Positions 41,896-49,978 of a stretch of 64,000 bases of DNA are shown piece by piece; positions within the stretch are counted from its first letter, which is position 1; the number at the start of each line of letters is the position of its first letter. A program made the translations under genes and the position numbers. The stretch lies in the NCBI RefSeq assembly GCF_000383615.1, contig NZ_KB911582.1, positions 39,978 through 103,977 on the forward strand. The letters are read 5' to 3'. This stretch comes from Streptomyces canus 299MFChir4.1 (GTDB lineage: Bacteria; Actinomycetota; Actinomycetes; Streptomycetales; Streptomycetaceae). The notes under the pieces were generated by a model that was not told where the DNA came from, did no database searches, and was given only the letters and a program-made list of their open reading frames with translations.

Positions 41896-42820
41896 GCTGC
41901 GGGGCCACCCCGCCGGTCTCCCGCAGCCAGTGCCAGGTGTCGGCCACCGTCTCGGTGACGGGACGGCAGCGCAGGCCCGCGGCGGCTGCCCGGGAGGTGT
42001 CCGCGCCGTGGAGGGTGGTGTGCAGGTCGGTGTCCGGCGGGACCCACACCGGCAGGCCGGTCCAGGGGGCGATGCCCGCGGCGCGGACGGTGTCCGGGTC
42101 GGTCCAGCACAGCTCGGCCTTCGAGCCGGTCACGGTTACGCACGCGTCGAGGAGTTCGCCCATGGTGGTGTGGCCGCGCGGACTGACCAGGTTGTAGAGG
42201 CCGGCGTCCGCGGCGCCCAGCGTCCACTGGGCCAGGTCGCGGACGTCGACGTACTGGAGGGGAAGGTCCCGTGGTCCCGGGGCGAGGACCCGGCCGCCGC
42301 GGGCGATACGGCCCAGCCACCACGGCAGGCGGCCGATGTTCTCGTACGGGCCGAGGATCAGTCCGGCCCGGACGAGGAGGGAACGGTCCGCGCCGAAGGC
42401 GTCCAGGACGGCCAGTTCACCGCCCCGTTTGTCCCGGGCGTAGTCGGTCTGGTCCGCGTCGGCCGAGGCGCCCTCGACGACAGGCGCGTCCTCCGTGTAC
42501 CCGGCCGGCTGCGGCCAGGTGTACACCGAGCAGCTCGACACGTACGCGTACCGGTCGGCGCGGTCCCGCAGCAGCCGTGCCGTGTCCCGGACCGCGCGGG
42601 GCTCCGCCGACCAGGTGTCCACGATCAGATCCCAGGGGCCCCCGTCGGCCAGAGCGGTGAGGCCGTCGGGCGCGGTGCGGTCGCCGTGCAGCGACCCCAC
42701 CCCGGCCACGGGCGCGTGCCGTCCCCGGTGGAAGACGGTCACGTCCCAGCCGTGCTCCAGGGCCGCCTCGGCGACGGCCCGCCCGACGAACTCCGTACCA
42801 CCCAGCAGAAGAAGTCTCAT
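41822..42820 (-). CDS. NAD-dependent epimerase/dehydratase family protein
   Basis: A 332-residue extended SDR-like protein. The nucleotide-binding LLLGGTEFVGRAVAEAAL (4-21) is atypical, with GGTxFxG in place of GxxGxxG, as in the RNA-binding-like or plastid CSP41 subgroup. The active-site Ser/Tyr region is YAYVSSCSVYTWPQP, followed by LLVRAGLILGPYENIGRLPWWLGRIARGG-type sequence (only key residues count) and LQYVDVRDLAQW. Substrates of this subgroup are nucleotide sugars or unknown. ATG at 42820. The 3' end has been duplicated downstream (41637-41895). Confidence 0.83.
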   Translation of the reverse strand: MRLLLLGGTEFVGRAVAEAALEHGWDVTVFHRGRHAPVAGVGSLHGDRTAPDGLTALADGGPWDLIVDTWSAEPRAVRDTARLLRDRADRYAYVSSCSVYTWPQPAGYTEDAPVVEGASADADQTDYARDKRGGELAVLDAFGADRSLLVRAGLILGPYENIGRLPWWLGRIARGGRVLAPGPRDLPLQYVDVRDLAQWTLGAADAGLYNLVSPRGHTTMGELLDACVTVTGSKAELCWTDPDTVRAAGIAPWTGLPVWVPPDTDLHTTLHGADTSRAAAAGLRCRPVTETVADTWHWLRETGGVAPQRPDRPVLGVDEETEAKALAAGERG

Positions 42821-42880
42821 GCCGGTGACTGTGCCCGCCCGGGCGGCACGGGGGAACCCGGATCTGCCGTGGGCAGAGGG

Positions 42881-43435
42881 TCAGTCGCCGGTCGGCGGGG
42901 TGTACTTGTAGCCGACCCGCCGCACGGTCTGGATCGCGCCCCGGAAGTCCGCGCCCAGCTTGCGGCGCAGCCGGGCGATGTGGACGTCGACGGTACGGCC
43001 GTCGCCCACGTGGCCGTAGCCCCAGACCGTGGTGACCAGCTGGTCGCGGGTGTGCACCCGGTGGGGGTGCTGGACAAGGTGGGCGAGGAGCTCGAACTCC
43101 AGGTAGGTGAGGTCGAGTTCCCTGCCGTTCACCTCGGCGGTGCGCTGCACGGTGTCGATCCGCACGAGGGCGTCGCCGGCGTCCGTGGCCTTCGGCTCCG
43201 GCGGGAAGGGCGGGTGCTGGTCGGCCGGGACGAGCACCAGGTAGCCGATCATCGGGGGCTGGCCCGGCAGGGTGGGAAGGGTGTGCTGGGGAGCGGGCAG
43301 CCAGGTGGCGCCCGGCGGAAGGAACTCCGCCACGTGCGGTACCTCGTCCGGGCCGACGGCTCGCAGCCGGTGCCGTGCGCCGTTCTCGGACGGGGTGGGG
43401 AGGGTGGCGGTGGAGAGGGAACGAGTGGTCGCCAT
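42881..43435 (-). CDS. OmpR-type winged-helix regulator without receiver domain
   Basis: A 184-residue protein. The first 85 residues (Pro-rich, PTLPGQPPMIGYLVLVP) lack any receiver motif. The last 100 form an OmpR/PhoB winged helix: VQRTAEVNGRELDLTYLEFELLAHLV, RVHTRDQLVTTVWG, the recognition helix TVDVHIARLRRKLG and the wing RAIQTVRRVGYKY-like ending. It therefore resembles an atypical or constitutively active response regulator. ATG at 43435 follows GAGCTGA. It lies 78 bases after a 40-residue ORF with leader-peptide features, suggesting attenuation control. Confidence 0.85.
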   Translation of the reverse strand: MATTRSLSTATLPTPSENGARHRLRAVGPDEVPHVAEFLPPGATWLPAPQHTLPTLPGQPPMIGYLVLVPADQHPPFPPEPKATDAGDALVRIDTVQRTAEVNGRELDLTYLEFELLAHLVQHPHRVHTRDQLVTTVWGYGHVGDGRTVDVHIARLRRKLGADFRGAIQTVRRVGYKYTPPTGD

Positions 43436-43512
43436 GAGGTCAGCTCTTTCGCGCGAGAGGATCGTCGGAGGACGTACGTCTGCGCGCTGGCCGAAGGCCG
43501 GGGTGTACGGCT

Positions 43513-43635
43513 TTAGAGGGCCGGCGCGTTCGTCGCGCGGCAACACACCCGGTCGAAGTCGTGGTGCTGACGGGAGGGCCAGAAGGGCTCAAGGTCATGG
43601 CGACCCGTCGCGGTGATCTTCTGGAAGCTGGCCAT
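43513..43635 (-). CDS. 40-residue possible leader peptide
   Basis: A short ORF upstream of and in line with the winged-helix gene. Its end, SRQHHDFDRVCCRATNAPAL, resembles actinobacterial putative leader peptides, which share a short His-x-Asp-x-x-Arg-Val motif followed by Cys codons and sit before sulfur or stress genes. Two adjacent Cys codons would let ribosome stalling report cysteine supply. The ATG at 43635 has no strong ribosome binding site. Existing models usually have fewer residues before the motif, so the start is uncertain. A small GGCC-TTC-GGCC hairpin follows in the 78-base gap to the regulator. This is inference from pattern. Confidence 0.42.
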   Translation of the reverse strand: MASFQKITATGRHDLEPFWPSRQHHDFDRVCCRATNAPAL

Positions 43636-43725
43636 GAACCCATTGAAGCAGACACCGGCCCGCAGCAGGAGTCTCCTCTCACTGCTCGGACACTTCCCTG
43701 ACGTGAAATCGGTGTGGCACAGCGC

Positions 43726-43761
43726 CGAGGGGCGCCCACCGTGGCCGGTGGACGCCCCTCG
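43726..43761. terminator. glnII terminator
   Basis: CGAGGGGCG, one mismatch and CCACC (43726-43740) pair with GGTGG and CGCCCCTCG (43747-43761) over a 6-base loop, 18 bases beyond the glnII stop. Confidence 0.85.
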
Positions 43762-43778
43762 GGGAGCAGCGGCGGGGA

Positions 43779-44807
43779 TCAGACCTGGCCGGCCTTCTCC
43801 AGCGCGGAGCAGCAGGTGTCGACGATCAGGCGCGTGACGACGTAGGGGTCGACGTTGGCGTTGGGACGGCGGTCCTCGATGTAGCCCTTGCCGTCCTTCT
43901 CGACCTGCCACGGGATACGGACCGAGGCGCCGCGGTTGGAGACGCCGTAGGAGTACTCGTTCCACGGGGCGGTCTCGTGCAGGCCGGTCAGGCGGTCGTC
44001 GATGCCGGCGCCGTAGTTCTTGACGTGGTCGAGCGGCTTGGAGCCCTCGCCCAGCGACTCGGCTGCGGTGATGATCGCGTCGTAGCCCTCGCGCATCGCC
44101 TTGGTGGAGAAGTTGGTGTGCGCGCCCGCGCCGTTCCAGTCGCCCTTCACCGGCTTCGGGTCCAGGGTCGCGGCGACGCCGAAGTCCTCGGCGGTGCGGT
44201 AGAGCAGCCAGCGGGCCACCCACAGGTGGTCGGAGACCTCCAGCGGGGAGACCGGGCCGACCTGGAACTCCCACTGGCCGGGCATGACCTCGGCGTTGAT
44301 GCCGGAGATCGCGAGACCCGCCTTGAGGCAGTTGTCGAGGTGCGCCTCGACGACGTCACGGCCGAAGATCTCGTCCGCGCCGACACCGCAGTAGTAGCCG
44401 CCCTGCGGGGCCGGGAAGCCGCCCTTGGGGAAGCCGAGGGGGTAGCCGTCCTTGAAGAACGTGTACTCCTGCTCGATGCCGAAGATCGGCTCCTGGGCGG
44501 CGAACTTCTCGGCGACCTCGACCAGCGCCGCACGGGTGTTGGACTCGTGCGGCGTCATGTCGATGTTGAGGACCTCGCACATGACGAGGATGTCGTCGCC
44601 GCCGCGGATCGGGTCGGGGCAGGAGAAGACCGGCTTGAGGACACGGTCCGAGGAGTGGCCCTCGGCCTGGTTCGTGGAGGACCCGTCGAACCCCCAGATC
44701 GGCAGCTCCGCGCCCTTGGCGTCGTCCGCAAGGATCTTCGTCTTGGAACGGAGCTTGGCCGTCGGCTGGGTGCCGTCGATCCAGATGTACTCAGCCTTGA
44801 AGGTCAC
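43779..44807 (-). CDS. glnII: Glutamine synthetase type II
   Basis: GlnII is the second, eukaryote-type glutamine synthetase of actinobacteria: an octamer or decamer that is heat-labile and not adenylylated. The 342-residue protein has the family signatures AEYIWIDGTQPTAKLRSKTK, LPIWGFDGSSTNQA, FGIEQEYTFF, NAEVMPGQWEFQVGP and GDWNGAGAHTNFSTK. GTG at 44807 follows AAGGAAG. A GlnR site lies about 100 bases upstream (44907-44944), so its expression rises with nitrogen limitation together with glnA. Confidence 0.97.
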   Translation of the reverse strand: MTFKAEYIWIDGTQPTAKLRSKTKILADDAKGAELPIWGFDGSSTNQAEGHSSDRVLKPVFSCPDPIRGGDDILVMCEVLNIDMTPHESNTRAALVEVAEKFAAQEPIFGIEQEYTFFKDGYPLGFPKGGFPAPQGGYYCGVGADEIFGRDVVEAHLDNCLKAGLAISGINAEVMPGQWEFQVGPVSPLEVSDHLWVARWLLYRTAEDFGVAATLDPKPVKGDWNGAGAHTNFSTKAMREGYDAIITAAESLGEGSKPLDHVKNYGAGIDDRLTGLHETAPWNEYSYGVSNRGASVRIPWQVEKDGKGYIEDRRPNANVDPYVVTRLIVDTCCSALEKAGQV

Positions 44808-44906
44808 GGGCCACTTCCTTCGGGGATGTGTCTACGCACTGCGGGTGCTGCGGCGCTGCGGCACTGAAACGCCGCCACTTGGTGCCCGCGAGCCTGTCAA
44901 CAGGCG

Positions 44907-44944
44907 ATTTCCCGGTCATTGCTCGAATGTGAACCCCGTGTTAC
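44907..44944 (-). promoter_or_regulatory. GlnR binding site upstream of glnII
   Basis: On the minus strand GTAAC-N6-TTCAC-N6-GCAAT-N6-GAAAT (44944 to 44907) repeats the a1-b1-a2-b2 pattern seen at glnA, with two changes in the second half. A TTGACA (44895-44900, minus strand) follows 6 bases later and may be the -35 box. Confidence 0.85.
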
Positions 44945-45084
44945 CTGGCGATGTTGTGGCGCGATTCACGGTGTGAGCGCGCCGAAAGGGGTACGCGCGC
45001 GTAGCAGGGGTGTACCTGGCACCACTTTCCGACCGGGCGGCCAGGCCCAGTGACCCGCGTCGCCTGCTCGACCAGACTGGCCGT

Positions 45085-46371
45085 ATGACCATGGAGACGC
45101 GGAACGGCAGCTGGGGTACGAGGGCGCGGGGCATCGGGCTCGCGGCCGTGCGGGGGCTCGCACTGGCGCTGGTGACGCTGCCGGGGGCGCTGCTCGGATT
45201 CACGCTCAGCCTGGTGTCCATCTGCCTCGTCCCGGTCGGGATCGGGGCCTTCACGACCCCCTGGGTGCTGACGGGCGTGCGCGCCTTCGCGGACTGGCGG
45301 CGGGTGCTCGCGGCCGAGTGGTACGGGGTGCGGATCCCGTCGGCGTACCGGCCGATACCGGAGAACGCCCACGCCTGGGCCCGCACCTACGCGATGCTGC
45401 GCGACCCGGCGACCTGGCGGGATCTGCGGTGGCTCCAGGTGGACATGACGGCGGGGTTCGTGACGGCGCTGCTGTCGGCGGCGCTCGTCTTCTACCCGCT
45501 GGAGGGACTCGCGGTCGCGGCCGGGCTGTGGCGGCCGCTCGCGGAGACGGGTGGCTACTGGTACGGCTTCGTGCGCGTCGCCGACCAGACCTCCGCTCTC
45601 GCCGCGGGCGCCCTGGGCATCGCCCTGCTGGCCCTCACCCCGCTCGCGCCCCGTCTGCTGACCCTCCACTTCCGGCTCACCCGGGCCGTACTCGGCGCCG
45701 GACAGGGCGAGTTGGCCGAGCGCGTCCGCGTCCTCACCGAGACCCGGCGGGACGCGGTGGACACCTCCGCGGCCGAACTGCGGCGCATCGAGCGGGACCT
45801 GCACGACGGGGCGCAGGCCCGTCTGGTCGCCATGGGCATGGACCTCGGCACCATCGAGATGCTCCTCGACAAGGACCCCGCGCAGGCCAAGCGGCTCCTC
45901 GCGCAGGCCCGCCAGTCCTCCGCGGACGCGCTCACCGAACTGCGCGACCTGGTGCGCGGCATCCATCCGCCGGTCCTGGCCGAGCGCGGACTGGGCGACG
46001 CGGTCAGGGCGTTGGCGCTCAGGATGCCGGTCCCGACCGAGGTGATCGTGGATCTGCCGGGCCGGGCGGACGCTCCCGTGGAGTCCGCCGCCTACTTCGC
46101 CGTCAGCGAGGCGCTCACCAACGCGGTCAAGCACTCGGGCGCCGACCGGATCTGGATCGACCTGCATCACGTGAAAGAAGGGCACGTGAAAGAAGGGGCG
46201 GGGATGCTGCGGATCACCGTCACCGACAACGGCCGGGGCGGCGCGGTGATCGGGGCCGGTTCGGGCCTGGCCGGAGTCGAGCGGCGGCTGGGTACATTCG
46301 ACGGCGTCCTGGCCGTCAGCTCGCCCGCGGGCGGCCCCACCATGGTCACCATGGAGATCCCTTGCGTGTAG
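45085..46371 (+). CDS. NarL-type sensor histidine kinase
   Basis: A 428-residue two-component sensor. Its N-terminal membrane sensor domain has four or more helices (about 20-55, 115-140 and 160-185). It is followed by a HisKA_3 dimerisation domain with phospho-acceptor His240 in ERDLHDGAQARLVAMGMDLG and a GHKL ATPase domain (YFAVSEALTNAVKHSGA, TDNGRGGA). The loop between the N and G1 boxes carries a perfect 15-base tandem duplication (HVKEG twice). ATG at 45085 lacks a ribosome binding site; CAGACT six bases upstream suggests a leaderless start. The response-regulator gene overlaps its 3' end by 10 bases. Confidence 0.9.
   Translation: MTMETRNGSWGTRARGIGLAAVRGLALALVTLPGALLGFTLSLVSICLVPVGIGAFTTPWVLTGVRAFADWRRVLAAEWYGVRIPSAYRPIPENAHAWARTYAMLRDPATWRDLRWLQVDMTAGFVTALLSAALVFYPLEGLAVAAGLWRPLAETGGYWYGFVRVADQTSALAAGALGIALLALTPLAPRLLTLHFRLTRAVLGAGQGELAERVRVLTETRRDAVDTSAAELRRIERDLHDGAQARLVAMGMDLGTIEMLLDKDPAQAKRLLAQARQSSADALTELRDLVRGIHPPVLAERGLGDAVRALALRMPVPTEVIVDLPGRADAPVESAAYFAVSEALTNAVKHSGADRIWIDLHHVKEGHVKEGAGMLRITVTDNGRGGAVIGAGSGLAGVERRLGTFDGVLAVSSPAGGPTMVTMEIPCV
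46168..46197 (+). repeat. 15-base tandem duplication inside the histidine kinase gene
   Basis: CACGTGAAAGAAGGG is present twice in tandem (46168-46182 and 46183-46197), encoding HVKEG twice in the GHKL domain. It is in frame, so the protein stays intact. Confidence 0.85.
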
Positions 46372-47015
46372 TCCTGGCCGAAGACCTCTTCCTGCTGCGC
46401 GACGGTCTCGTACGACTCCTGGAGGCACACGGCTTCGAGATCGCCGCGGCCGTCGAGAGCGGGCCCGCGCTGGCCCGCGCGCTGGCCGAGCTGGAACCGG
46501 ACGTCGCGGTGGTCGACGTACGGCTGCCGCCGACGCACACCGACGAGGGGCTGCAGTGCGCCCTGAACGCCCGGCGGGACAGACCCGGGCTGCCGGTGCT
46601 GGTGCTCTCGCAGCACGTGGAGCAGCTGTACGCGCGCGAGCTGCTGGCCGACGGCAGCGGCGGGGTGGGGTATCTGCTCAAGGACCGGGTGTTCGACGCC
46701 GAGCAGTTCGTGGACGCCGTACGGCGGGTCGCGGCGGGCGGCACGGCGATGGACCCGCAGGTGATCCGACAGCTGCTGGCCCGGCGGGCGGCCGACGACC
46801 AGCCGCTCGCCCGGATCACGCCCCGCGAGCGGGAGGTGCTGGAGCTGATGGCGCAGGGGCGGTCGAACGCGGCGATCGCCGGCAAGCTCGTCGTGACAGA
46901 ACGGGCCATTGCCAAGCACACCGCCAACATCTTCGCCAAACTGGGCCTAGAGGTGTCGGACGATGACAATCGCCGCGTTCTGGCAGTGCTCGCGTTCCTG
47001 GACCGGGGCCGGTGA
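46362..47015 (+). CDS. NarL/LuxR-type response regulator
   Basis: A 217-residue response regulator, partner of the preceding kinase. The receiver domain has the acidic pocket AED near the start, phospho-acceptor Asp52 in VVDVRLPP and the switch Lys in LLKDRV. The LuxR output domain is complete: TPREREVLELMAQGRSNAAIA, VTERAIAKHTANIFAKLGL. The start is TTG at 46362: it gives the usual opening LRVVLAED, has GGAG six bases before it and overlaps the kinase stop by 10 bases, so translation is coupled. Regulon unknown. Confidence 0.92.
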   Translation: MRVVLAEDLFLLRDGLVRLLEAHGFEIAAAVESGPALARALAELEPDVAVVDVRLPPTHTDEGLQCALNARRDRPGLPVLVLSQHVEQLYARELLADGSGGVGYLLKDRVFDAEQFVDAVRRVAAGGTAMDPQVIRQLLARRAADDQPLARITPREREVLELMAQGRSNAAIAGKLVVTERAIAKHTANIFAKLGLEVSDDDNRRVLAVLAFLDRGR

Positions 47016-47197
47016 GCAGACCCTCATTCTCTGTAACTCCTGCTGCTCAAGCGGCTGTTGTCGCCCCGGGTCCCGGTAAACCTCTGATTTGTTTGTGGGA
47101 CGGCTGAACACCCATGGGGCCCCCTGCGTATGGGAGGGCGCCGCTTCACTCCTGTCGGGCGCCTCGATGGCCCGGAAAAGGAAGTCAGAGGAGTTCC

Positions 47198-48802
47198 ATG
47201 GGACGCAATACACGTAAACGCCGCTCGTCGATGGCCACGAAGGCCATAGCCGCGTCGGCGGCCCTAGCGCTCGGTGGGGGCGGGCTGATCTGGGCGAACT
47301 TCTACGCTTCGGCGCACGAGTCGAACAACAACGGCTGGTCCCAGAACCAGACCAAGGCCGCCGCCGCGCAGGTCGCGACCATCTCGTGCCCCGACGTCGG
47401 TCAGAAGCTGACGAACGTGCCTCAGAACGCGCGTCAGGGGGTGGCCACGGAGCTGGCCAACCTGGACAAGCAGATCACCGAGGCGTACGCCAGGCTCGCC
47501 TCGACGCGGCAGGCTCAGGCGAATGACTCGGGCTTCGTCCAGAACGCCATCGTCGGTCCCCTGAAGGAGAAGCGGGCGGCCACGATCGACCGGATCCGCA
47601 TCGACATCCAGCGGGTCGGGGGTCAGTTCAACACCTCACTCAGCCAGTTGGCAGCCTGCACGACGCAGGCCGCGGCCCCGCAGACCAACGCCGGCGGTGG
47701 CCAGCAGCAGAACGGTGGTCAGCAGCAGAACGGTGGTCAGCAGCAGAACGGCGGCCAGCAGCAAAATGGTGGCCAGCAGCAGAACGGTGGCCAGCAGAAC
47801 AACGGCGGCCAGCAGAACGGTGGTCAGCAGAACGGCGGCCAGCAGCAGGGCAACGGCGGACAGGGCGGCAACGGCCCGGTCGCGGCCGACTTCGTGGACA
47901 TCACCAAGGTCCAGGGCAACGCCCAGCTCGGCGTGGGGGCCAACGGCCTGAAGGCCAACGGCAACTCGGGCTCGCGGGGCAGCTTCACCACGAAGTGCGG
48001 CACCAACGCGAACAAGAACCACAACACGGACAACGTGATCGTGGCTCCCGGTGTCGCCAACGGCGCCCACCACCTGCACGACTACGTCGGCAACCAGAGC
48101 AACGACGCCTTCGCGAGCGACCAGGAGCTGGCGGCGGCACAGTCCACCTGCCAGAACCAGGGCGACAAGTCCTCGTACTTCTGGCCGGTGCTGCGTCTGC
48201 AGAACGGCACGCAGGACTTCGACCAGAACAACGACGGCGGTGGCAAGGAAGGCAACGTCGGCAAGATCCTGCAGGCCTCCCAGGCGCAGATCAAGTTCGT
48301 CGGCAACAAGAAGGGCAACGTCGTCGCGATGCCGACCGCCCTGCGCATCATCACCGGTGACGCCAAGGCCTTCGTCAACGGCAACGCCAACGCCAACGTG
48401 AACTGGTCCTGCACCGGCTTCGAGAACAAGGTGCAGCTGCACGACAAGTACCCGATCTGCCCGCAGGGCAGCCAGGTGGTGCGCACGACCAACTTCCAGA
48501 GCTGCTGGGACGGTCAGAACATCGACAGCGCCAACCACCGCACGCACGTGGCCTTCGCCGCGGCGGACGGCTCCTGCGCCAACGGCTTCAAGGCGATCCC
48601 GCAGCTCCAGGTCCGGCTCGTGTACAACGTCCCGGCCCCGAAGCTGCAGAACGGCACGGTGGTCAACCCCTACGCGGTGGACACCTTCCCGGAGAACCTG
48701 CACAAGCCGATCACCGACCACAACGACTTCATCAACTTCTTCTCCCAGAACACGATGAACAAGATGGTCAACTGCATCAACACCGGCAAGAAGTGCCAGT
48801 GA
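47198..48802 (+). CDS. Secreted DUF1996 protein with Gln/Asn/Gly repeat linker
   Basis: A 534-residue secreted protein. After a signal or anchor (about 1-40) comes a helical domain with paired Cys (about 55-150). A low-complexity linker (about 165-225) made of repeats of GGQQQN follows, and the DUF1996 domain (about 228-534) has HHLHDYVGN and [14 protein letters not shown] conserved segments and several Cys. DUF1996 occurs in secreted fungal and actinobacterial proteins and sometimes next to carbohydrate-binding modules; its chemistry is unknown. ATG at 47198 follows GAGGAG. A 17-base-pair terminator follows the stop. Confidence 0.87.
   Translation: MGRNTRKRRSSMATKAIAASAALALGGGGLIWANFYASAHESNNNGWSQNQTKAAAAQVATISCPDVGQKLTNVPQNARQGVATELANLDKQITEAYARLASTRQAQANDSGFVQNAIVGPLKEKRAATIDRIRIDIQRVGGQFNTSLSQLAACTTQAAAPQTNAGGGQQQNGGQQQNGGQQQNGGQQQNGGQQQNGGQQNNGGQQNGGQQNGGQQQGNGGQGGNGPVAADFVDITKVQGNAQLGVGANGLKANGNSGSRGSFTTKCGTNANKNHNTDNVIVAPGVANGAHHLHDYVGNQSNDAFASDQELAAAQSTCQNQGDKSSYFWPVLRLQNGTQDFDQNNDGGGKEGNVGKILQASQAQIKFVGNKKGNVVAMPTALRIITGDAKAFVNGNANANVNWSCTGFENKVQLHDKYPICPQGSQVVRTTNFQSCWDGQNIDSANHRTHVAFAAADGSCANGFKAIPQLQVRLVYNVPAPKLQNGTVVNPYAVDTFPENLHKPITDHNDFINFFSQNTMNKMVNCINTGKKCQ
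47695..47875 (+). repeat. Tandem 18- and 15-base coding repeat (Gln/Asn/Gly linker)
   Basis: About six 18-base units of the type GGTGGTCAGCAGCAGAAC are followed by three 15-base units, encoding GGQQQN then GGQQN. The units vary only at third positions, indicating selection on the protein. Such tracts commonly change length between strains. Confidence 0.85.
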
Positions 48803-48810
48803 CGCACTGA

Positions 48811-48847
48811 GAAAGCCGGCGGTGAGAATCTCTCACCGCCGGCTTTC
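48811..48847. terminator. Perfect terminator after the DUF1996 gene
   Basis: GAAAGCCGGCGGTGAGA (48811-48827) pairs perfectly with TCTCACCGCCGGCTTTC (48831-48847) over an ATC loop, before the converging lipoprotein gene. Usable in both directions. Confidence 0.9.
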
Positions 48848-48861
48848 GCGTGTTCGCGTCC

Positions 48862-49299
48862 TCAGTGGGCCGAGTGCGTGGCACCCATCTTCGAGTGGTC
48901 CGTGCCCTCCTCGATGTCCCCGCCCAGCGTCTTGCGCAGCACCGTCACCGTCTTGGTGGTGTCACCGACGGCGACCCACTTGCGGCCGACCAGGAAGTGA
49001 CCGCCGTAGTCCTTGGCGCCGTTGATCCACTCGCGCTGGCCGCGGTCGGTGGCGAAGGTGGCGAGGATGAACTTGCCGTCGGCGTCCTTGGACTTCTTGC
49101 ACACGGCCTGGCGCAGCTCGTCGGCGTCGATCTGGATGTTGGGCGTGCACTTCACCTCGGCGGCCAGGTGCTCCAGACTCCCGGTGGCCGCGGACGGCAC
49201 CGCGGCGACGGCCTTCGCGTCACCGCCGGATCCGCAGCCCGCGAGCGCCAGCACCGCGGCCGCGCCGGTCAGCGCGAGCATCGGTCGGGTCAACCTCAT
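48862..49299 (-). CDS. Small exported lipoprotein
   Basis: A 145-residue lipoprotein. A signal peptide (MRLTRPMLALTGAAAVLALAGC) ends at lipidated Cys22, followed by a Gly/Ala linker and a compact domain with two Cys (EVKCTPN, RQAVCKKS), IQIDADELRQAVC, TFATDRGQREWINGA and GGHFLVGRKWVAVGD. It resembles short Streptomyces lipoproteins of unknown function that carry one disulfide. ATG at 49299 follows GGAGGAACAG. It converges on the DUF1996 gene across the terminator. Confidence 0.82.
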   Translation of the reverse strand: MRLTRPMLALTGAAAVLALAGCGSGGDAKAVAAVPSAATGSLEHLAAEVKCTPNIQIDADELRQAVCKKSKDADGKFILATFATDRGQREWINGAKDYGGHFLVGRKWVAVGDTTKTVTVLRKTLGGDIEEGTDHSKMGATHSAH

Positions 49300-49428
49300 C
49301 TGTTCCTCCGGTCACGGGGTCACGTCGGACGGGCCCCGGCGGGGGTCCGTCTCCTCCCATACGGCTGCGGAGCGCGGGACGCTCAAATCCTGATGTTGTC
49401 ACGGGTACGGCTGTGCGAAAGTGAGCCG

Positions 49429-49929
49429 GTGAACGATGACTGGGAGAAGCGGGTCGACGCCGCCTGGGCGACCTTCGACGAGTATCCGGAAGAGCGGGCG
49501 GCCGAGTTCCGGGCCGTGATCGACGCGCTCGTGGCCGAGCTGCCGGACGGCAGTCCGCTCGATCCGTTCGAGCGGGCCTGCGCGTGGGACTCGACGGGGC
49601 ACTCCGACAAGGCGGCCCCGCTGTACCGGGAGGCCATCGCGAACGGGCTGTCCGGATACAAGGGGCGGCGCGCCAAGATCCAGCTGTCGAGCTCCCTGCG
49701 GAACATCGGGCAGGCGGAGGAGGGCGTCAAGCTGCTCACCCCCGAACTGGACGCCCCGTCGGACGAGTTGGACGACGCGGTACGCGCCACGCTCGCGTTG
49801 TGCCTGTCCAGCCTCGGCCGCGACCGTGAGGGGCTCTCGCTGGTCCTGGGCGCCCTCGCCCCCCATCTGCCGCGCTACCAGCGGTCGATGGCCAACTACG
49901 CGCGTGCCTTGGTCGACCCGGAGGGCTGA
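49429..49929 (+). CDS. Tetratricopeptide-like protein
   Basis: A 166-residue acidic protein made of helical hairpins (DKAAPLYREAIANGL, RRAKIQLSSSLRNIGQAEEGVKLL, LDDAVRATLALCLSSLGRDREGLSLVLGAL) of the TPR type. No signal peptide or enzyme motif is seen. GTG at 49429 starts VNDDWEKRVDAAW; a TTGTCA about 30 bases upstream and GAAAGT six bases upstream could form a leaderless promoter. Such small TPR proteins are widespread in Streptomyces; a partner is unknown. Confidence 0.8.
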   Translation: MNDDWEKRVDAAWATFDEYPEERAAEFRAVIDALVAELPDGSPLDPFERACAWDSTGHSDKAAPLYREAIANGLSGYKGRRAKIQLSSSLRNIGQAEEGVKLLTPELDAPSDELDDAVRATLALCLSSLGRDREGLSLVLGALAPHLPRYQRSMANYARALVDPEG

Positions 49930-49978
49930 TTCGCCCGGGCGGCGGTGACCAACCAACGATTCGCTCGTTCTGCTGAAC

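Noticed and set aside
47695..47875. CRISPR-like tandem repeats
   Set aside because: Units are contiguous with no spacers, in frame, and vary only at third codon positions, so they are coding repeats.
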